Below the pieces are notes generated by a model. It ran no database searches. It saw only the letters and a list, made by a program, of their open reading frames with translations, and had not been told where the DNA came from. Source: VAZQ01 sp963817015 (GTDB lineage Bacteria > Pseudomonadota > Alphaproteobacteria > Rhizobiales > Xanthobacteraceae). Taken from it: a DNA stretch of 64,000 bases. The stretch is from positions 1,984,001-2,048,000 of the forward strand of contig CAWFMV010000007.1 of the NCBI GenBank assembly GCA_963817015.1, given 5' to 3'. Below are positions 18,034 through 27,064 of this stretch, in pieces. A program made the translations under genes and the position numbers. The stretch's first letter is position 1, and each line of letters begins with the position of its first letter.

Positions 18034-19500
18034 ATGGACATGATACCGGCCGCAGCGAAGGGGCCTGCTCCCCGCTTCGGACTTTCCGGCAAGCTCCTCG
18101 TTCTCACGACGCTGTTCGTGATGATCGCGGAGATCCTTATCTATGTGCCTTCGATTGCCAATTTTCGCGTGAGCTGGCTGAGCGATCGGCTATCGGCCGC
18201 TTATACGGCTGCGCTGGTGCTGTCGGCTTCGCCCGAGGGCATGGTGCCTGACACGCTCTCGCGCCAGCTTCTTGATTCGATCGGTGCCCGCGCGGTCGCC
18301 ATGAAGACCGGCAATCAGCGCCGCCTTCTCGCCGTTGCGGAGCTTCCGGCGAGGGTCGACCAGGAGGTCGACGTGCGCAGCGTGTCCTGGCATCGCGCCA
18401 TCATCGATGCCTTCGGCACCCTCGCGTCCACCGATAACGACGTGATCCTGGCAGTCGGGCCGGCGCCGCGCGGCGGCGAGTTCGTCGAGATCATCGTCGA
18501 CGAGGTGCCGTTGCGCAAAGCGATGTGGGCCTATTCGTTCAACATCCTGCTGCTGTCGCTGCTGATTTCCGGCATCACGGCGACGCTCGTCTATTTCACG
18601 CTGCACTACCAGTTCGTGCGGCCGTTGCATCGGCTCACCGCCAACCTGATCGCGTTCCACAATGATCCGGAAAATCCGGCGAGCGTGATTGCGGTTTCCA
18701 CCCGGCAGGACGAGGTCGGCACCGCCGAGCGCGAGCTTGCCGCCATGCAGCGCGACCTTGCCGGCATGCTGGCCCAGAAGAGCCGTCTCGCCTCGCTTGG
18801 GCTTGCGGTCTCGAAGATCAATCACGACCTGCGCAACCTGCTTACGACAGCCCAGCTGTTCTCCGATCGTCTCGCGCGGCTCACCGATCCGACTGTGCAG
18901 CGCTTCGCGCCCAAGCTCGTGCGCGCGCTCGAGCGCGCGATCTCGTTCTGCGAATCGACGCTCTCCTATGGCCGCGTGCAGGAGCCGCAGCCCGACCGGC
19001 GCATGGTGCCGCTCGATCCCCTGGTCGAGGAGGTGCGCGAGACGCTCGGGCTCGACGCTGATACGCCGGTGCGCTGGATCAGCGCGATCGAGCGCGGGCT
19101 CATGGTGGACGGCGATCCCGACCAGTTGTTCCGCGTGCTGGTCAATATCGCGCGCAACGCGGTGCAGGCGCTGGAGAGCCGCGCCGCAGCCGATCCCGAT
19201 CCCGGCCGCGATCAGGTCCGCATCATCGGGCTGCGCGAGGGTGCGGTGGTGGTGATCGAGGTGTCCGACACCGGCCTGGGCCTGACGCCGCAGGCGCGCG
19301 CGCACCTGTTCGAGGCGTTCCAGAGCTCGAACCGTTCCGGCGGCGCCGGGCTCGGGCTTGCGATCGCGGCCGAGCTGGTGCGTGCCCATGGCGGCGAGAT
19401 CAGGCTCGTCGACGGCACCATCGGGGCGACCTTCCGGGTCACCATCCCGGACCGCGCCGTCGAGCTGCGCGCCCGCCGCGACGAGCGGGCGAGCGCGTAA
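18034..19500 (+). CDS. Orphan sensor histidine kinase
   Basis: This 488-residue kinase has one hydrophobic segment at residues 25-46 and another at 165-190, enclosing a periplasmic sensor of about 120 residues, then a HAMP-like linker. The H box is KINHDLRNLLTTAQ, unusual in having N-H-D-L-R as in some cell-cycle-type or FlrB-like kinases. The N box is NIARNAVQAL, and the G boxes are DTGLGL and GGAGLGLAIAAEL. No response regulator gene adjoins it. The target is unknown. Confidence 0.85.
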   Translation: MDMIPAAAKGPAPRFGLSGKLLVLTTLFVMIAEILIYVPSIANFRVSWLSDRLSAAYTAALVLSASPEGMVPDTLSRQLLDSIGARAVAMKTGNQRRLLAVAELPARVDQEVDVRSVSWHRAIIDAFGTLASTDNDVILAVGPAPRGGEFVEIIVDEVPLRKAMWAYSFNILLLSLLISGITATLVYFTLHYQFVRPLHRLTANLIAFHNDPENPASVIAVSTRQDEVGTAERELAAMQRDLAGMLAQKSRLASLGLAVSKINHDLRNLLTTAQLFSDRLARLTDPTVQRFAPKLVRALERAISFCESTLSYGRVQEPQPDRRMVPLDPLVEEVRETLGLDADTPVRWISAIERGLMVDGDPDQLFRVLVNIARNAVQALESRAAADPDPGRDQVRIIGLREGAVVVIEVSDTGLGLTPQARAHLFEAFQSSNRSGGAGLGLAIAAELVRAHGGEIRLVDGTIGATFRVTIPDRAVELRARRDERASA

Positions 19501-19606
19501 GGGGCAGGGGCCGCCGAGGGCGCTGCCCGCCTTGCCATTGCGGCGCGAAGCCTATAGCTATGCGGCCGTTCCCCGCCGCTGGCGGGGTTCCCGCGCGAAG
19601 CGCTCA

Positions 19607-19683
19607 GCGCCCGTAGCTCAGCTGGATAGAGCACCAGACTACGAATTTGGGGGTCGGAGGTTCGAATCCTTCCGGGCGCGCCA
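19607..19683 (+). tRNA. tRNA-Arg (anticodon ACG)
   Basis: The 77-base sequence folds into a full cloverleaf. The acceptor stem GCGCCCG pairs with CGGGCGC, the D stem is GCTC/GAGC, the anticodon stem CCAGA pairs with TTTGG around the loop CTACGAA, and the T arm is GGAGG-TTCGAAT-CCTTC. The anticodon ACG (34-36 of the tRNA) reads CGN arginine codons after wobble modification. The 3' CCA is encoded (19681-19683). It stands alone between the kinase gene and the next CDS; no integrase is nearby. Confidence 0.96.
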
Positions 19684-19929
19684 TCCGGCCCTCCGCGCAA
19701 GAGCCTATCACGCGTCAAATCACGATCTGGGCGAAAGTAGACTTCAAAGTCTGCTGTCGTACCAACAGCGACGGCTCATGAGATGCAGAACCAGTCCACC
19801 AAGAGCCAGCAACGGACGAGCTGGTGCGCGTCGCTGCAAATGCGCGTGCTCTGCCCCTGATCGCTGATTCTGAACTGTTGCCTCAGCCGCCTCCGCGCAG
19901 CATCATCCCCAAAACGAGGTGAAAATCAC

Positions 19930-21046
19930 GTGGGGCGATCCATCATTCTCAAAACGGCTGCCGCGGTGGTGATCGTGCTGTTGGGGGTCGCTGCCTATCT
20001 CTGTCTCTGGCCCGTTCCCGCAGAGCCCGTGTCATGGTCGGCGCAGACGCCGCCCGGCTACACCGGCGCTTTCGCGCCGAACACGCGGTTGTCCGGTCTG
20101 CGCATGATCGACACCGGCAGCGAGGTCGGGCCTGAACACATCGCGATCGGGCCGGACGGCAAGCTCTACGCTGCGATGCATAGCGGCAACCTGATCCGCA
20201 TGGAGCCGGACGGCGGCAAGCAGGAGGTGTTCGCAAACACCGGCGGGCGCGTGCTCGGCTTCGACTTCGAAGCTCAGGGACGCATGATTGCCGCGGACGC
20301 CATGAAGGGGCTGCTTGCCATCACCCCCGACCGGCACGTGACCGTGCTTACCGATCGCGTGAGCCCCAATGATCCGATCCGCTATGCCGACGGCGTCGTC
20401 GTGGCGCCGGACGGGACGATCTATTTCACCGACGCGTCGACGCGCTTTGCTCCTGCGCAATGGGGCGGCACGTACCCGGCGAGCGTGCTCGACATCATGG
20501 AGCAATCCGCGACGCGGGCGTGTGCTCGCCCATGACCCGGCGACGGGGAGAACGCGCATCGTGGCGCGTGGCTTCTCTTTCGCCAACGGGATCGCCTTGT
20601 CATCCGACGGCCATTCCCTGTTTGTGAACGAGACGGGCCGCTACCGCCTCTGGAAGATCGACGGCCGGGCGAGCGACCTCGACGTGCAAAGCGGATCGCC
20701 GCAGGCCAGGGTGCTGCTCGACAACCTGCCGGGCTACCCGGACAATCTGATGCGCGGACGCGATGGTCGCATCTGGGTCGGGCTGTTCAAGCCGCGCAAC
20801 CCGGCGGCGGACAGCCTCGCCGAGAGGCCGTTCCTTCGAAAGATATTGCTGAGGCTACCGCGGTTCCTTTTGCCGCTTGGCAAGTCGTACGGGCACGTCT
20901 TCGCCATCGACGAGGACGGCCGCGTCACGGCCAGCCTGCAGGACCCGAGCGGCGGCTATCCTGAGGCCACAGGCGCGACCGAGACCGCCGATCGCCTCTA
21001 CATCCACAGCCTGAATGCGCACGGAATCGGTTGGCTGCCGCGATGA
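19930..21046 (+). CDS. Strictosidine-synthase / SMP-30-like beta-propeller protein, frame broken once
   Basis: The first frame starts at GTG 19930 with a membrane anchor (ILKTAAAVVIVLLGVAAYL), then PEHIAIGPDGKLYAAMHSG and YADGVVVAPDGTIYFTDAS. The second frame continues GRVLAHDPATG, GFSFANGIALSSDG, GRDGRIWVGLFKPRNP and ends YIHSLNAHGIGWLPR. Together they form a six-bladed propeller of about 370 residues. A +1 change sits near 20512 (GCGACGCGGGCG). The family includes lactonases and APMAP-like proteins; the substrate is unknown. A stray copy of its 3' end lies 370 bases downstream. Confidence 0.8.
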
Positions 21047-21112
21047 TGCGCACAATGAGGACTTCTGACGGTGGAACTGGCCCGGCTCCGCCGGAAAGGT
21101 ATCGTCAACTCG

Positions 21113-21334
21113 ATGGGCTTCGGAGAGCGTCACCTCACCCAGTCGGAGAAGAAGCTTGGCTTCCGCATCCATGCGATGGTTTTCGTCCCGACCATCGTGG
21201 TGCTTTTTATCATCAATCTGTTGATCGGCTCGCCCTATTGGAGTCTGTGGGTGCTGCTGGGCTGGGGCATCGGTCTTTTCTGCCATTGGTTTTTTGTCCT
21301 GGGTCCCGGCGCCGGCAAGGCCGAAACCACCTGA
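21113..21334 (+). CDS. 2TM domain protein
   Basis: This short protein of about 73 residues has an amphipathic start (FGERHLTQSEKKLGFRIHAMV), two transmembrane helices (PTIVVLFIINLLI and SLWVLLGWGIGLFCHWFFV) and no further domain, matching the 2TM family. A longer start at GTG 21071 is possible. It lies between the propeller gene and a repeated copy of that gene's 3' end, suggesting it was moved with a local duplication. Confidence 0.7.
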   Translation: MGFGERHLTQSEKKLGFRIHAMVFVPTIVVLFIINLLIGSPYWSLWVLLGWGIGLFCHWFFVLGPGAGKAETT

Positions 21335-21410
21335 TGCGGCTTTCCGCGCGCCATCAAGCTCTTGGTGCAATGGCGCATGGGCGTCTTGACGAAGGCATTC
21401 TCAATGCTTC

Positions 21411-21463
21411 GCCGCGTCTACATCCACAGCCTGCATGCGCACGGGATCGGCTGGCTGCTGTAG
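21411..21463 (+). pseudogene. Remnant of the propeller gene's 3' end
   Basis: This segment encodes YIHSLHAHGIGWLL followed by TAG. It closely repeats the C-terminal end of the strictosidine-synthase-like gene (YIHSLNAHGIGWLPR, 20995-21046). Only the last 50 or so bases are recognisable; there is no upstream coding sequence. It is likely the scar of a tandem duplication followed by deletion. Confidence 0.65.
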
Positions 21464-21511
21464 CGACCGCACCCAACCGCATGCAGCAATCGGGCATGCA
21501 AGGAGGCTGTC

Positions 21512-22138
21512 GTGATTTGGAAGACTGACCGGCTCACTCCATCGGCGCGCCGCGGCTCAATTGCAACGGCTGCAATCGTTGGCGTTGTCACACTGCTGTC
21601 TGTTTGCACAACGCCTTCCGGCAATGCTGCGCCTCGTGCAAAGGCGGCGCTGGAAGAGATCTACATTCTTCGCAGTATCAGAGAACGGCATGAACCCATC
21701 GCGGGCTGGTGCTCCTCCACCAGAACCGGATTCGAGCCATTTCCAACGGATGCCGAGCGCTACTTCTCGTTCTGGAGCCTTCGGTTGCGGCCTGACGGGA
21801 GAGTCGCTGAAACAAAGTACAGGCGCGCCGCCGAGTTGCGCGCCTGCTTTGGCGCGACCAGCGAACCTGCGCGACAGAACTTCTACGCTGAAATCAAGTT
21901 GGGCTCGATGTCCTTGCGCGGAAACGGCGAGTGCCTCGCGCTCAAGGTCGACTTCCCGGACGCCGGTCTCTTCCCGGTTCGCTGTCAGCTCATGCTGAGC
22001 GGACTACCGGCCCCTTATGTCGGGGGACTTTTGACGACAAATACGATCACAAGCAAAGCCGCCTTTGGCGGCGATACGGATCCGTCGGGATATACTCAAG
22101 CGTCGATCGCCACTATTCGCCTTTGGAAATCCAAGTAG
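21512..22138 (+). CDS. Hypothetical exported protein
   Basis: I do not recognise this 208-residue protein. It starts at GTG 21512 and has a hydrophobic N-terminal segment (ATAAIVGVVTLLSVC) consistent with a signal peptide or lipoprotein leader. The mature part has several cysteines (WCSSTR, RACFG, GECLAL, VRCQL) that could form disulfides. It is followed by a dinB scrap on the other strand, so it lies at the edge of the rearranged region. Codon use looks less GC-biased than in the core genes. Confidence 0.5.
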   Translation: MIWKTDRLTPSARRGSIATAAIVGVVTLLSVCTTPSGNAAPRAKAALEEIYILRSIRERHEPIAGWCSSTRTGFEPFPTDAERYFSFWSLRLRPDGRVAETKYRRAAELRACFGATSEPARQNFYAEIKLGSMSLRGNGECLALKVDFPDAGLFPVRCQLMLSGLPAPYVGGLLTTNTITSKAAFGGDTDPSGYTQASIATIRLWKSK

Positions 22139-22238
22139 GCCGCGAGCGCATTATCCCTCCGAGACTTCGCCTACACCTCATCACATGTCCAGGATGGGTC
22201 GAAGGCGCGGCCGTTCCGCCAGCGCGCCCGTCACGTCC

Positions 22239-22327
22239 GCAAGTTGGCCGATGGTGTGGATGCCGCGCTCGAAGAGCCGCGCCTTGGCGGCTGGACCTAC
22301 TCCCCACATCAACTCGACAGGGAGATT
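22239..22327 (-). pseudogene. dinB fragment
   Basis: About 90 bases closely match the part of the intact dinB gene at 28048-28136 that encodes PVELMWGVGPATKARLAERGIHTIGQLA, the helix-hairpin-helix region of DNA polymerase IV. Only this segment is present, without start, palm domain or stop. It lies just downstream of the second soxD copy, while the intact dinB lies upstream of soxC. The arrangement indicates a partial duplication of the dinB-sox neighbourhood. Confidence 0.7.
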
Positions 22328-22440
22328 CGGCCTAGGCGGCTAACAGTCTCGCAATGGCTGATAGAGGACAGCAGAGGGAGTGTTCGGAACTGGCATGCCG
22401 ACACTCCCTCACTTTTTTGCCGGACTTAGGGAAGCACTCG

Positions 22441-23016
22441 CTAGTAAGGGTAACCCTCAAGTCTTGGGGTCCCAGGCTTCCAGTCAGGCAGCCGGCCGTA
22501 TTGATCGCCAATCGGCATCTTGACCTTCGGCAGACTCTGTTTGTCGAGTACTTCGTCCTCCGGGATCACCTTGTTCACGAAGAGCAGGTAGGCCGTCAGC
22601 GCGTAGACCTCATCGGGGGTGAGAGTTCCTTCTCTCCCGAGCGGCATACCGCGATTGATGTAATCCCACACCGTCGTCGCAAACGGGGCGCGCAGTGGCA
22701 GTATGCGCTCCCGTTTCCAGATGGGAAGATCGTGGCTTGTCTTCGATTTCAACGCGGGCGCCGGTCCCCCGCCCGCGCCTTCTGGGCCATGGCAGACGAT
22801 GCACCCCTGGAGTGTAAAGACCTTTTCGCCTTCCTTGGGGGTGCCGCGACCCGGAGGAAGTTCATCCCCCGTGGGACCGATGTTGATATCCCTGGCGCGG
22901 ATTTCTTCTGCGGACGGAGTGCGCCCCAAGCCATAGGTGGGCGCCGACTGCGCGAACGCGGGGCTTCCCAGGAGCCCCGCGAGCAGCGCAATCGCGACAA
23001 ACTTAAGCGAGCCCAT
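22441..23016 (-). CDS. SoxD-like monoheme cytochrome c (second copy)
   Basis: This 191-residue exported cytochrome has a signal peptide cleaved near AFAQS, then YGLGRTPSAEEIRARDI and one haem site, CIVCH, with a likely distal Met in GMPLGREG. It is highly similar to the cytochrome at 24673-25251. Its start overlaps the tail of a soxC fragment by 14 bases, as in the intact pair. It probably accepted electrons from a SoxC-type sulfite dehydrogenase. With its own soxC reduced to a tail, it may now be redundant. Confidence 0.8.
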   Translation of the reverse strand: MGSLKFVAIALLAGLLGSPAFAQSAPTYGLGRTPSAEEIRARDINIGPTGDELPPGRGTPKEGEKVFTLQGCIVCHGPEGAGGGPAPALKSKTSHDLPIWKRERILPLRAPFATTVWDYINRGMPLGREGTLTPDEVYALTAYLLFVNKVIPEDEVLDKQSLPKVKMPIGDQYGRLPDWKPGTPRLEGYPY

Positions 23017-23175
23017 TGGTCACGCTCCCGTCCTTGGCGATCTTCCACGGCATGACGCTGTTGTTCAGCCCGGGCACGTTCCCGACAGGCTTATTAAAGA
23101 ACTTGGCGATCTGCTCCAGTGTCGGTTGCTGCTGCCCGATCTCGTCGGTGCAGCGGGAAAGAATCTCGGTCTCGT
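23003..23175 (-). pseudogene. soxC 3'-end fragment
   Basis: The frame encodes ETEILSRCTDEIGQQQP through VPGLNNSVMPWKIAKDG to VTNGLA and a stop, nearly identical to the last 57 residues of the intact soxC product (25238-26521). Similarity ends abruptly near 23175, next to the 3' end of a cytochrome gene. No upstream soxC sequence remains here. It is a deletion junction or part of a truncated duplication. Confidence 0.8.
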
Positions 23176-23229
23176 CGCTGGTCGAAGGATTTTCTGGAGG
23201 CCGGCAAGAAGCGCCTGGCTGCGCCCAAG

Positions 23230-23811
23230 TCAGAGGCCCGAGATGTAACGCGCCATCGCCGCACGATCGGACACCGAAATCCCCGGCATGATGCTGCTCA
23301 TTTCGGGACTGTTTTTTCGCTGGCCGTCCGCAAAGTGGCGCATCGACTCGACCAAATAATCGTACTTTTGGCCTGCGAGCCGCGGCGCCGCTACGCCGCC
23401 AACCAGTTTTTGCTGATGACAGGCCTCGCATATCGCCATTGAGGCGGGCGGCGAGGCGGACGAGACGTACTTCGCGGGTTCCGGCCATTGCTTTGCCGCG
23501 AAATAAGCGGCCGCGGGCGCCAGCTCTTCCTCGGTGAGGGTTATCGCGACCTTCTTCATGACATCGCCGGCGCGATCTCCGCGTCGGAAATCACGCAGTT
23601 GCTTCAGGATGTAATTTTCCTGCAGACCCCAAATGACTGGAACTCCCTCCAATTTTGGCGCGCCGTCCACACCGTGGCACACGCCACAAACCACTAGCTT
23701 GCCGCCGAGGGCGGTCTGGGCTTCGGCGGCATTTCCCGGAGTGGCCGGGAAGGTCAGCGCGGCGAGAACGCCGAGCACACCTAAAATTCTGGAAACGCAA
23801 TTGTTTGTCAT
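23230..23811 (-). CDS. Diheme cytochrome c
   Basis: This exported cytochrome of about 193 residues starts at ATG 23811 with a signal peptide ending near GNAAEA. Two haem-binding motifs are visible, CGVCH and CEACH, with candidate distal methionines (VMKKVA and SSIMPG). It resembles the c4/two-domain class I cytochromes used with dehydrogenases. The upstream gene on the same strand encodes a [2Fe-2S] subunit of molybdenum hydroxylases, so it may have been its electron acceptor. Confidence 0.8.
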   Translation of the reverse strand: MTNNCVSRILGVLGVLAALTFPATPGNAAEAQTALGGKLVVCGVCHGVDGAPKLEGVPVIWGLQENYILKQLRDFRRGDRAGDVMKKVAITLTEEELAPAAAYFAAKQWPEPAKYVSSASPPASMAICEACHQQKLVGGVAAPRLAGQKYDYLVESMRHFADGQRKNSPEMSSIMPGISVSDRAAMARYISGL

Positions 23812-23914
23812 GATGCCCCGTCCCACGCGAGTGCCTCAAGTCCGCGGCGCCCATAAAGCGCCAAGAGCAGGCTTGCCACACTCGGGCGCGCGGCGCAATA
23901 TCGCCTCGATCTCA

Positions 23915-24382
23915 TTAACTTCGCCGCATCGCCTGAGCCGCTTTGAGAATCGCGCGGACGATCCGGTTATGGGTCCCGCAGCGGCAGAGATTGCCGCTCA
24001 GTCCGAGTCGGACGTCGGCCTCGCTCGGGCGCGGGTTGCGGTCGAGAATCGCCTTGGCCATCATGATCATGCCGGGGATGCAGTAGCCGCACTGTGCCGC
24101 CTGCTCCGCCATGAAAGCAGACTGCAGCGGGTGGGGTTGCTCAAGCGTCCCAAGACCTTCGAGTGTAATGATCTCGGATTGCGTAAGCGCACCGATCGGC
24201 GCGATGCAGGAGCGCAACGCGGCACCGTCGACAAGGACCGTGCAGGCGCCGCACTGACCAAGCCCGCAGCCGAATTTGGCGGCGTTGAGCCCAAGATCGT
24301 TGCGCAGCACGTAGAGCAGCGGCGTGTCCAAATCGGCGATCACGCTGTGCACTGTGCCGTTCACCTTGAGACTGACAACCAT
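23915..24382 (-). CDS. [2Fe-2S] subunit of a xanthine-dehydrogenase-family molybdenum hydroxylase (orphan)
   Basis: This 155-residue protein has the plant-type ferredoxin cluster motif CGLGQCGACTVLVDG with a later Cys, and the second cluster motif CGYCIPGMIM plus GNLCRCGTHNRIV. It is the small subunit type (IorA/CoxS) that passes electrons from the molybdopterin subunit. The ATG at 24382 gives the family start MVVSLKVNG. No large molybdopterin subunit adjoins it; the nearest one (28981-31176) has its own small subunit. Confidence 0.85.
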   Translation of the reverse strand: MVVSLKVNGTVHSVIADLDTPLLYVLRNDLGLNAAKFGCGLGQCGACTVLVDGAALRSCIAPIGALTQSEIITLEGLGTLEQPHPLQSAFMAEQAAQCGYCIPGMIMMAKAILDRNPRPSEADVRLGLSGNLCRCGTHNRIVRAILKAAQAMRRS

Positions 24383-24604
24383 GAACGCAGGGCCCCTCCT
24401 TGAGGCGGTGAACGCATGTTGCTCCAGGTTTGGCGCGACGTCGAGGCCCGACTGGCAATGAAACAATTGCACGCCTGCCTTGAGGAGGGCTGGCGCGAGC
24501 CAGATGCGCATATAGCTCCGCTTCCGGGCTGAAGGACGGCTCGCGGCCAGCAGCGCTGCCTGCCTGCCCGGCCCGTCCGATAATGCAACCGCATCAGAAA
24601 AATA

Positions 24605-24640
24605 GAGCAGCTTCTGTTTCCGTGGAAACAGAAGCTGCTC
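24605..24640 (-). terminator. Intrinsic terminator after soxD
   Basis: A perfect 16-base stem (GAGCAGCTTCTGTTTC paired with GAAACAGAAGCTGCTC) with a 4-base loop is followed on the minus strand by TATTTTTCT. It lies 33 bases beyond the stop of the intact soxD-like gene and should end the soxC-soxD transcript. Confidence 0.85.
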
Positions 24641-24672
24641 TTGGTCAGCAGGGGTAGCCCCCAAGTCTTCAA

Positions 24673-25251
24673 TCAGTAGGGGTAACCCGTAAGCCTTGGC
24701 GTGTTGGGCTTCCAGTCGGGCAGCCGGGCGTAACCTTCGCCAATCGGCATCTTGACCTTCGGCAGACTCTTTTCGTCGAGGACTGTGTCCTCCGGGATCA
24801 CCTTGTTCACGAACAGCAAGTAGGCCGTCAACGCGTAGACCTCATCGGGCTTGAGGGTTCCCTCTCGCCCGAGCGGCATGCCGCGATTGATGTAGTCCCA
24901 CACGGTCGTCGCAAACGGCGAGCGCAGCGGCAGGATGCGCTCCCGTCTCCAGATGGGAAGATCCTGGCTTGTGCTCGATTTCAACTCGGGCCCGACGCCC
25001 CCTACGCCCTCTGGGCCGTGGCAGACGATGCAGCCCTGGAGTGTAAAGACCTTTTCGCCTTCCTTGGGGGTGCCGCGGCCGGGAGGGAGTTCCTCCCCCG
25101 TTTCACTGATGTTGATATCCCTGGCGCGGACTTCTTCTGCGGACGGAACGCGCCCCAGGCCATAGGTTGGCGCCGACTGCGCCAACGCGGTGCTGGCTAG
25201 GACGGGACTGCCCAGGAGCAACAGTGCCGCGGCAAGCTTAAGCGAGCCCAT
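24673..25251 (-). CDS. SoxD-like monoheme cytochrome c
   Basis: This 192-residue periplasmic cytochrome has a signal peptide (cleavage near ALAQS), the SoxD-like YGLGRVPSAEEVRARDI segment and one haem site CIVCH. It overlaps the soxC-like stop by 14 bases and the two are surely cotranslated. In SoxCD-type sulfite (sulfane) dehydrogenases the cytochrome subunit takes electrons from the molybdenum subunit. It is shorter than classical diheme SoxD, so it is better called SoxD-like. Confidence 0.85.
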   Translation of the reverse strand: MGSLKLAAALLLLGSPVLASTALAQSAPTYGLGRVPSAEEVRARDINISETGEELPPGRGTPKEGEKVFTLQGCIVCHGPEGVGGVGPELKSSTSQDLPIWRRERILPLRSPFATTVWDYINRGMPLGREGTLKPDEVYALTAYLLFVNKVIPEDTVLDEKSLPKVKMPIGEGYARLPDWKPNTPRLTGYPY

Positions 25252-26521
25252 TGGTCACCTTCCCGTCCTTGGCGATCTTCCACGGCATGATGCTGTTGTT
25301 GAGGCCAGGCACGTACCCAACAGGCTTCTTAAAGAATTCGGCGATCTGCGCCAGCATCGGTTGCTGCTGCCCGATCTCGTCGGTGGCACGCGACAGAAGC
25401 TCGGTCTCGTTTCCATCCCAATTCCACTGATAAGCGAATCGGACGTGCGCCATGCGTTGTGGAGTCATCTTGAGCTCGGCGCGGTTCCACTTCTTCCCGC
25501 CATCGGTGGAGACCTCCACGGTCTTGATGGCGCCGCCGCCGGACCAGGCCAGCCCGGAGATCTCGTAGGTGCCCTTGCCGGGCAACTGCTGTGTGCCGGA
25601 CGGGAAGGTGATGACCGACTTCGGCCCGATCTGGTAGCCGAGCGCAGCGCCTTCGTCATCCTCCCTGAGATGCCCATAGTCGCTATAGTTCATGAGATAA
25701 CGGTCGACGACCTTGATGCGCCGCAGCCACTTCGTATTAAAAATGCCTTCGAAGCCGGGCACGACGATCCGCAATGGAAACCCTTGCTGCGGCCGCAGAG
25801 GCTCGCCGTTCTGTCCGTAGGCAATGAGGCAGTCGTCCATCGCTTTGGCGATGGGCATGCTCGAGGCGCCCTTCACTTCCTCGGCGCCTTCAGCGACGAA
25901 CCACGTCGCGCTGCCCTTCAGGCCGGCCTCCTTGAGCAGCGTCGACAGCAGCACGCCGGTCCATTCGGAGCAACTGGTCATCCCGTGCGATTCCTGCACG
26001 GTCTTATGGCGCGCATTGTGCCGGTTTCCCGCGCACTCGACGAAGTGCAACCGACTGACTGACGGGAAGCGCTTCAAGTCATCCATGGTGAAGGTCAGCG
26101 GCCGATCGACCAGGCCGTGGATCATCAAAGTATGCTGCTTGGGATCGATGTCCGGAAGGAAGGCCTGGCGGGTCGTCGCGATGTAGTGGAGCGACGACGG
26201 CGTGATGTTGCCAACCTGATCCTGGATCGGCGAGGCCACGTGGAACGTCTTCCCGAACTCGTCGGGTGAACCGTTGCTGCCGTGCGGTATGCGTACCGAG
26301 GTCACGAAATGAGAGCGCTCGCCGTAGGCGACCATCGCCTTGTCGCTCGGGAGCATCGGATAAGCGTTCCCGCTGCCCGAGGCCGGGCCCGATGCATGAT
26401 CGTGTGTTTGTGCGTGGACCGGCACTCCCAGCGTCAACCCACCGGCCACCGCGGCACCGCTCTTCAGCAGCTCTCTGCGGCTGGTTCGTTTCGAACCCAT
26501 CGGCGTTTCCTTCGGACCCAT
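25238..26521 (-). CDS. soxC: Sulfite dehydrogenase molybdenum subunit, SoxC-like
   Basis: This protein of about 427 residues belongs to the sulfite oxidase family. The start at ATG 26521 is supported by AGGAGAG upstream and leads to a Tat signal (SRRELLKSGAAVAGG). The pyranopterin domain contains the Cys ligand in HFVECAGNR, GVLLSTLLKEAG and the later RPQQGFPLRIVVPGFEG. The C-terminal dimerisation domain contains GLAWSGGGAIKTVEVSTDGGK-like sequence. It oxidises sulfite or a related sulfur substrate in the periplasm and hands electrons to the overlapping cytochrome gene's product. Confidence 0.88.
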   Translation of the reverse strand: MGPKETPMGSKRTSRRELLKSGAAVAGGLTLGVPVHAQTHDHASGPASGSGNAYPMLPSDKAMVAYGERSHFVTSVRIPHGSNGSPDEFGKTFHVASPIQDQVGNITPSSLHYIATTRQAFLPDIDPKQHTLMIHGLVDRPLTFTMDDLKRFPSVSRLHFVECAGNRHNARHKTVQESHGMTSCSEWTGVLLSTLLKEAGLKGSATWFVAEGAEEVKGASSMPIAKAMDDCLIAYGQNGEPLRPQQGFPLRIVVPGFEGIFNTKWLRRIKVVDRYLMNYSDYGHLREDDEGAALGYQIGPKSVITFPSGTQQLPGKGTYEISGLAWSGGGAIKTVEVSTDGGKKWNRAELKMTPQRMAHVRFAYQWNWDGNETELLSRATDEIGQQQPMLAQIAEFFKKPVGYVPGLNNSIMPWKIAKDGKVTNGLA

Positions 26522-26885
26522 CAGTCTCTCCTTCGAAAGTGGTTTCTTATCAATGACACGACGACGCAATCACGTCCCCGCGGCCGAGAGTATACGCGGC
26601 CTTGCCAAATCTGGCCAGTGCCGAGCAGGGGCTTGTGAAGCGCCAACCTTGGTTCGCCGTCCTCCTGCCGCGAGGCGTGTCGGAGCCGATTGTCCGCAGG
26701 CTCAACCCACCAGCGTTCGCAACCGCGGATACGCCGTCCGTGCAGGAGCGTCTGAATGTGTTGGCCGCTCCTATTCACCGAGGAACTGATTTTGGCGGTT
26801 GATTTGGTAGGCATGCGTTGCGGCTTGGTCTTTTGCACCCCAGCTTGATCAGACTTTGGCTACGCGCGGTGGTTGATCGGACTGA
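26522..26885. other. Gap between soxC and the higB remnant
   Basis: About 360 bases hold no gene I can support. Short frames on both strands lack family features or ribosome sites. The soxC promoter should lie here on the minus strand. The right end may hold scrambled 5' sequence of the toxin gene. Confidence 0.4.
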
Positions 26886-27053
26886 TTCGGCGCGTCGCGT
26901 CCGGAGGACGTGAATTTGCCGGGCTTCCGCTTTCATGCATTGGTCGGCCGCGACAAAGGGCGCTATGCGGTCAACGCCAGCGGGATCTGGCGGATCACAT
27001 TCGGATGGAAGGATGGCGACGCCATCGACGTCGATCTGGAAGACTATCACTGA
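26886..27053 (+). pseudogene. higB: HigB/RelE-type toxin remnant
   Basis: The frame encodes RPEDVNLPGFRFHALVG, then a GIWRITFGWKDGDAIDVDLEDYH tail ending in TGA. This is the C-terminal half of HigB-type mRNA interferases, including the GxWRITF strand. An in-frame stop lies at 26883-26885 and no HigB-like N-terminus or start codon is found upstream in this frame; a related-looking stretch (RTDSARR) occurs in another frame. The toxin is therefore probably inactive. higA follows after 11 bases. Confidence 0.7.
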
Positions 27054-27064
27054 GGACGGGCGCG

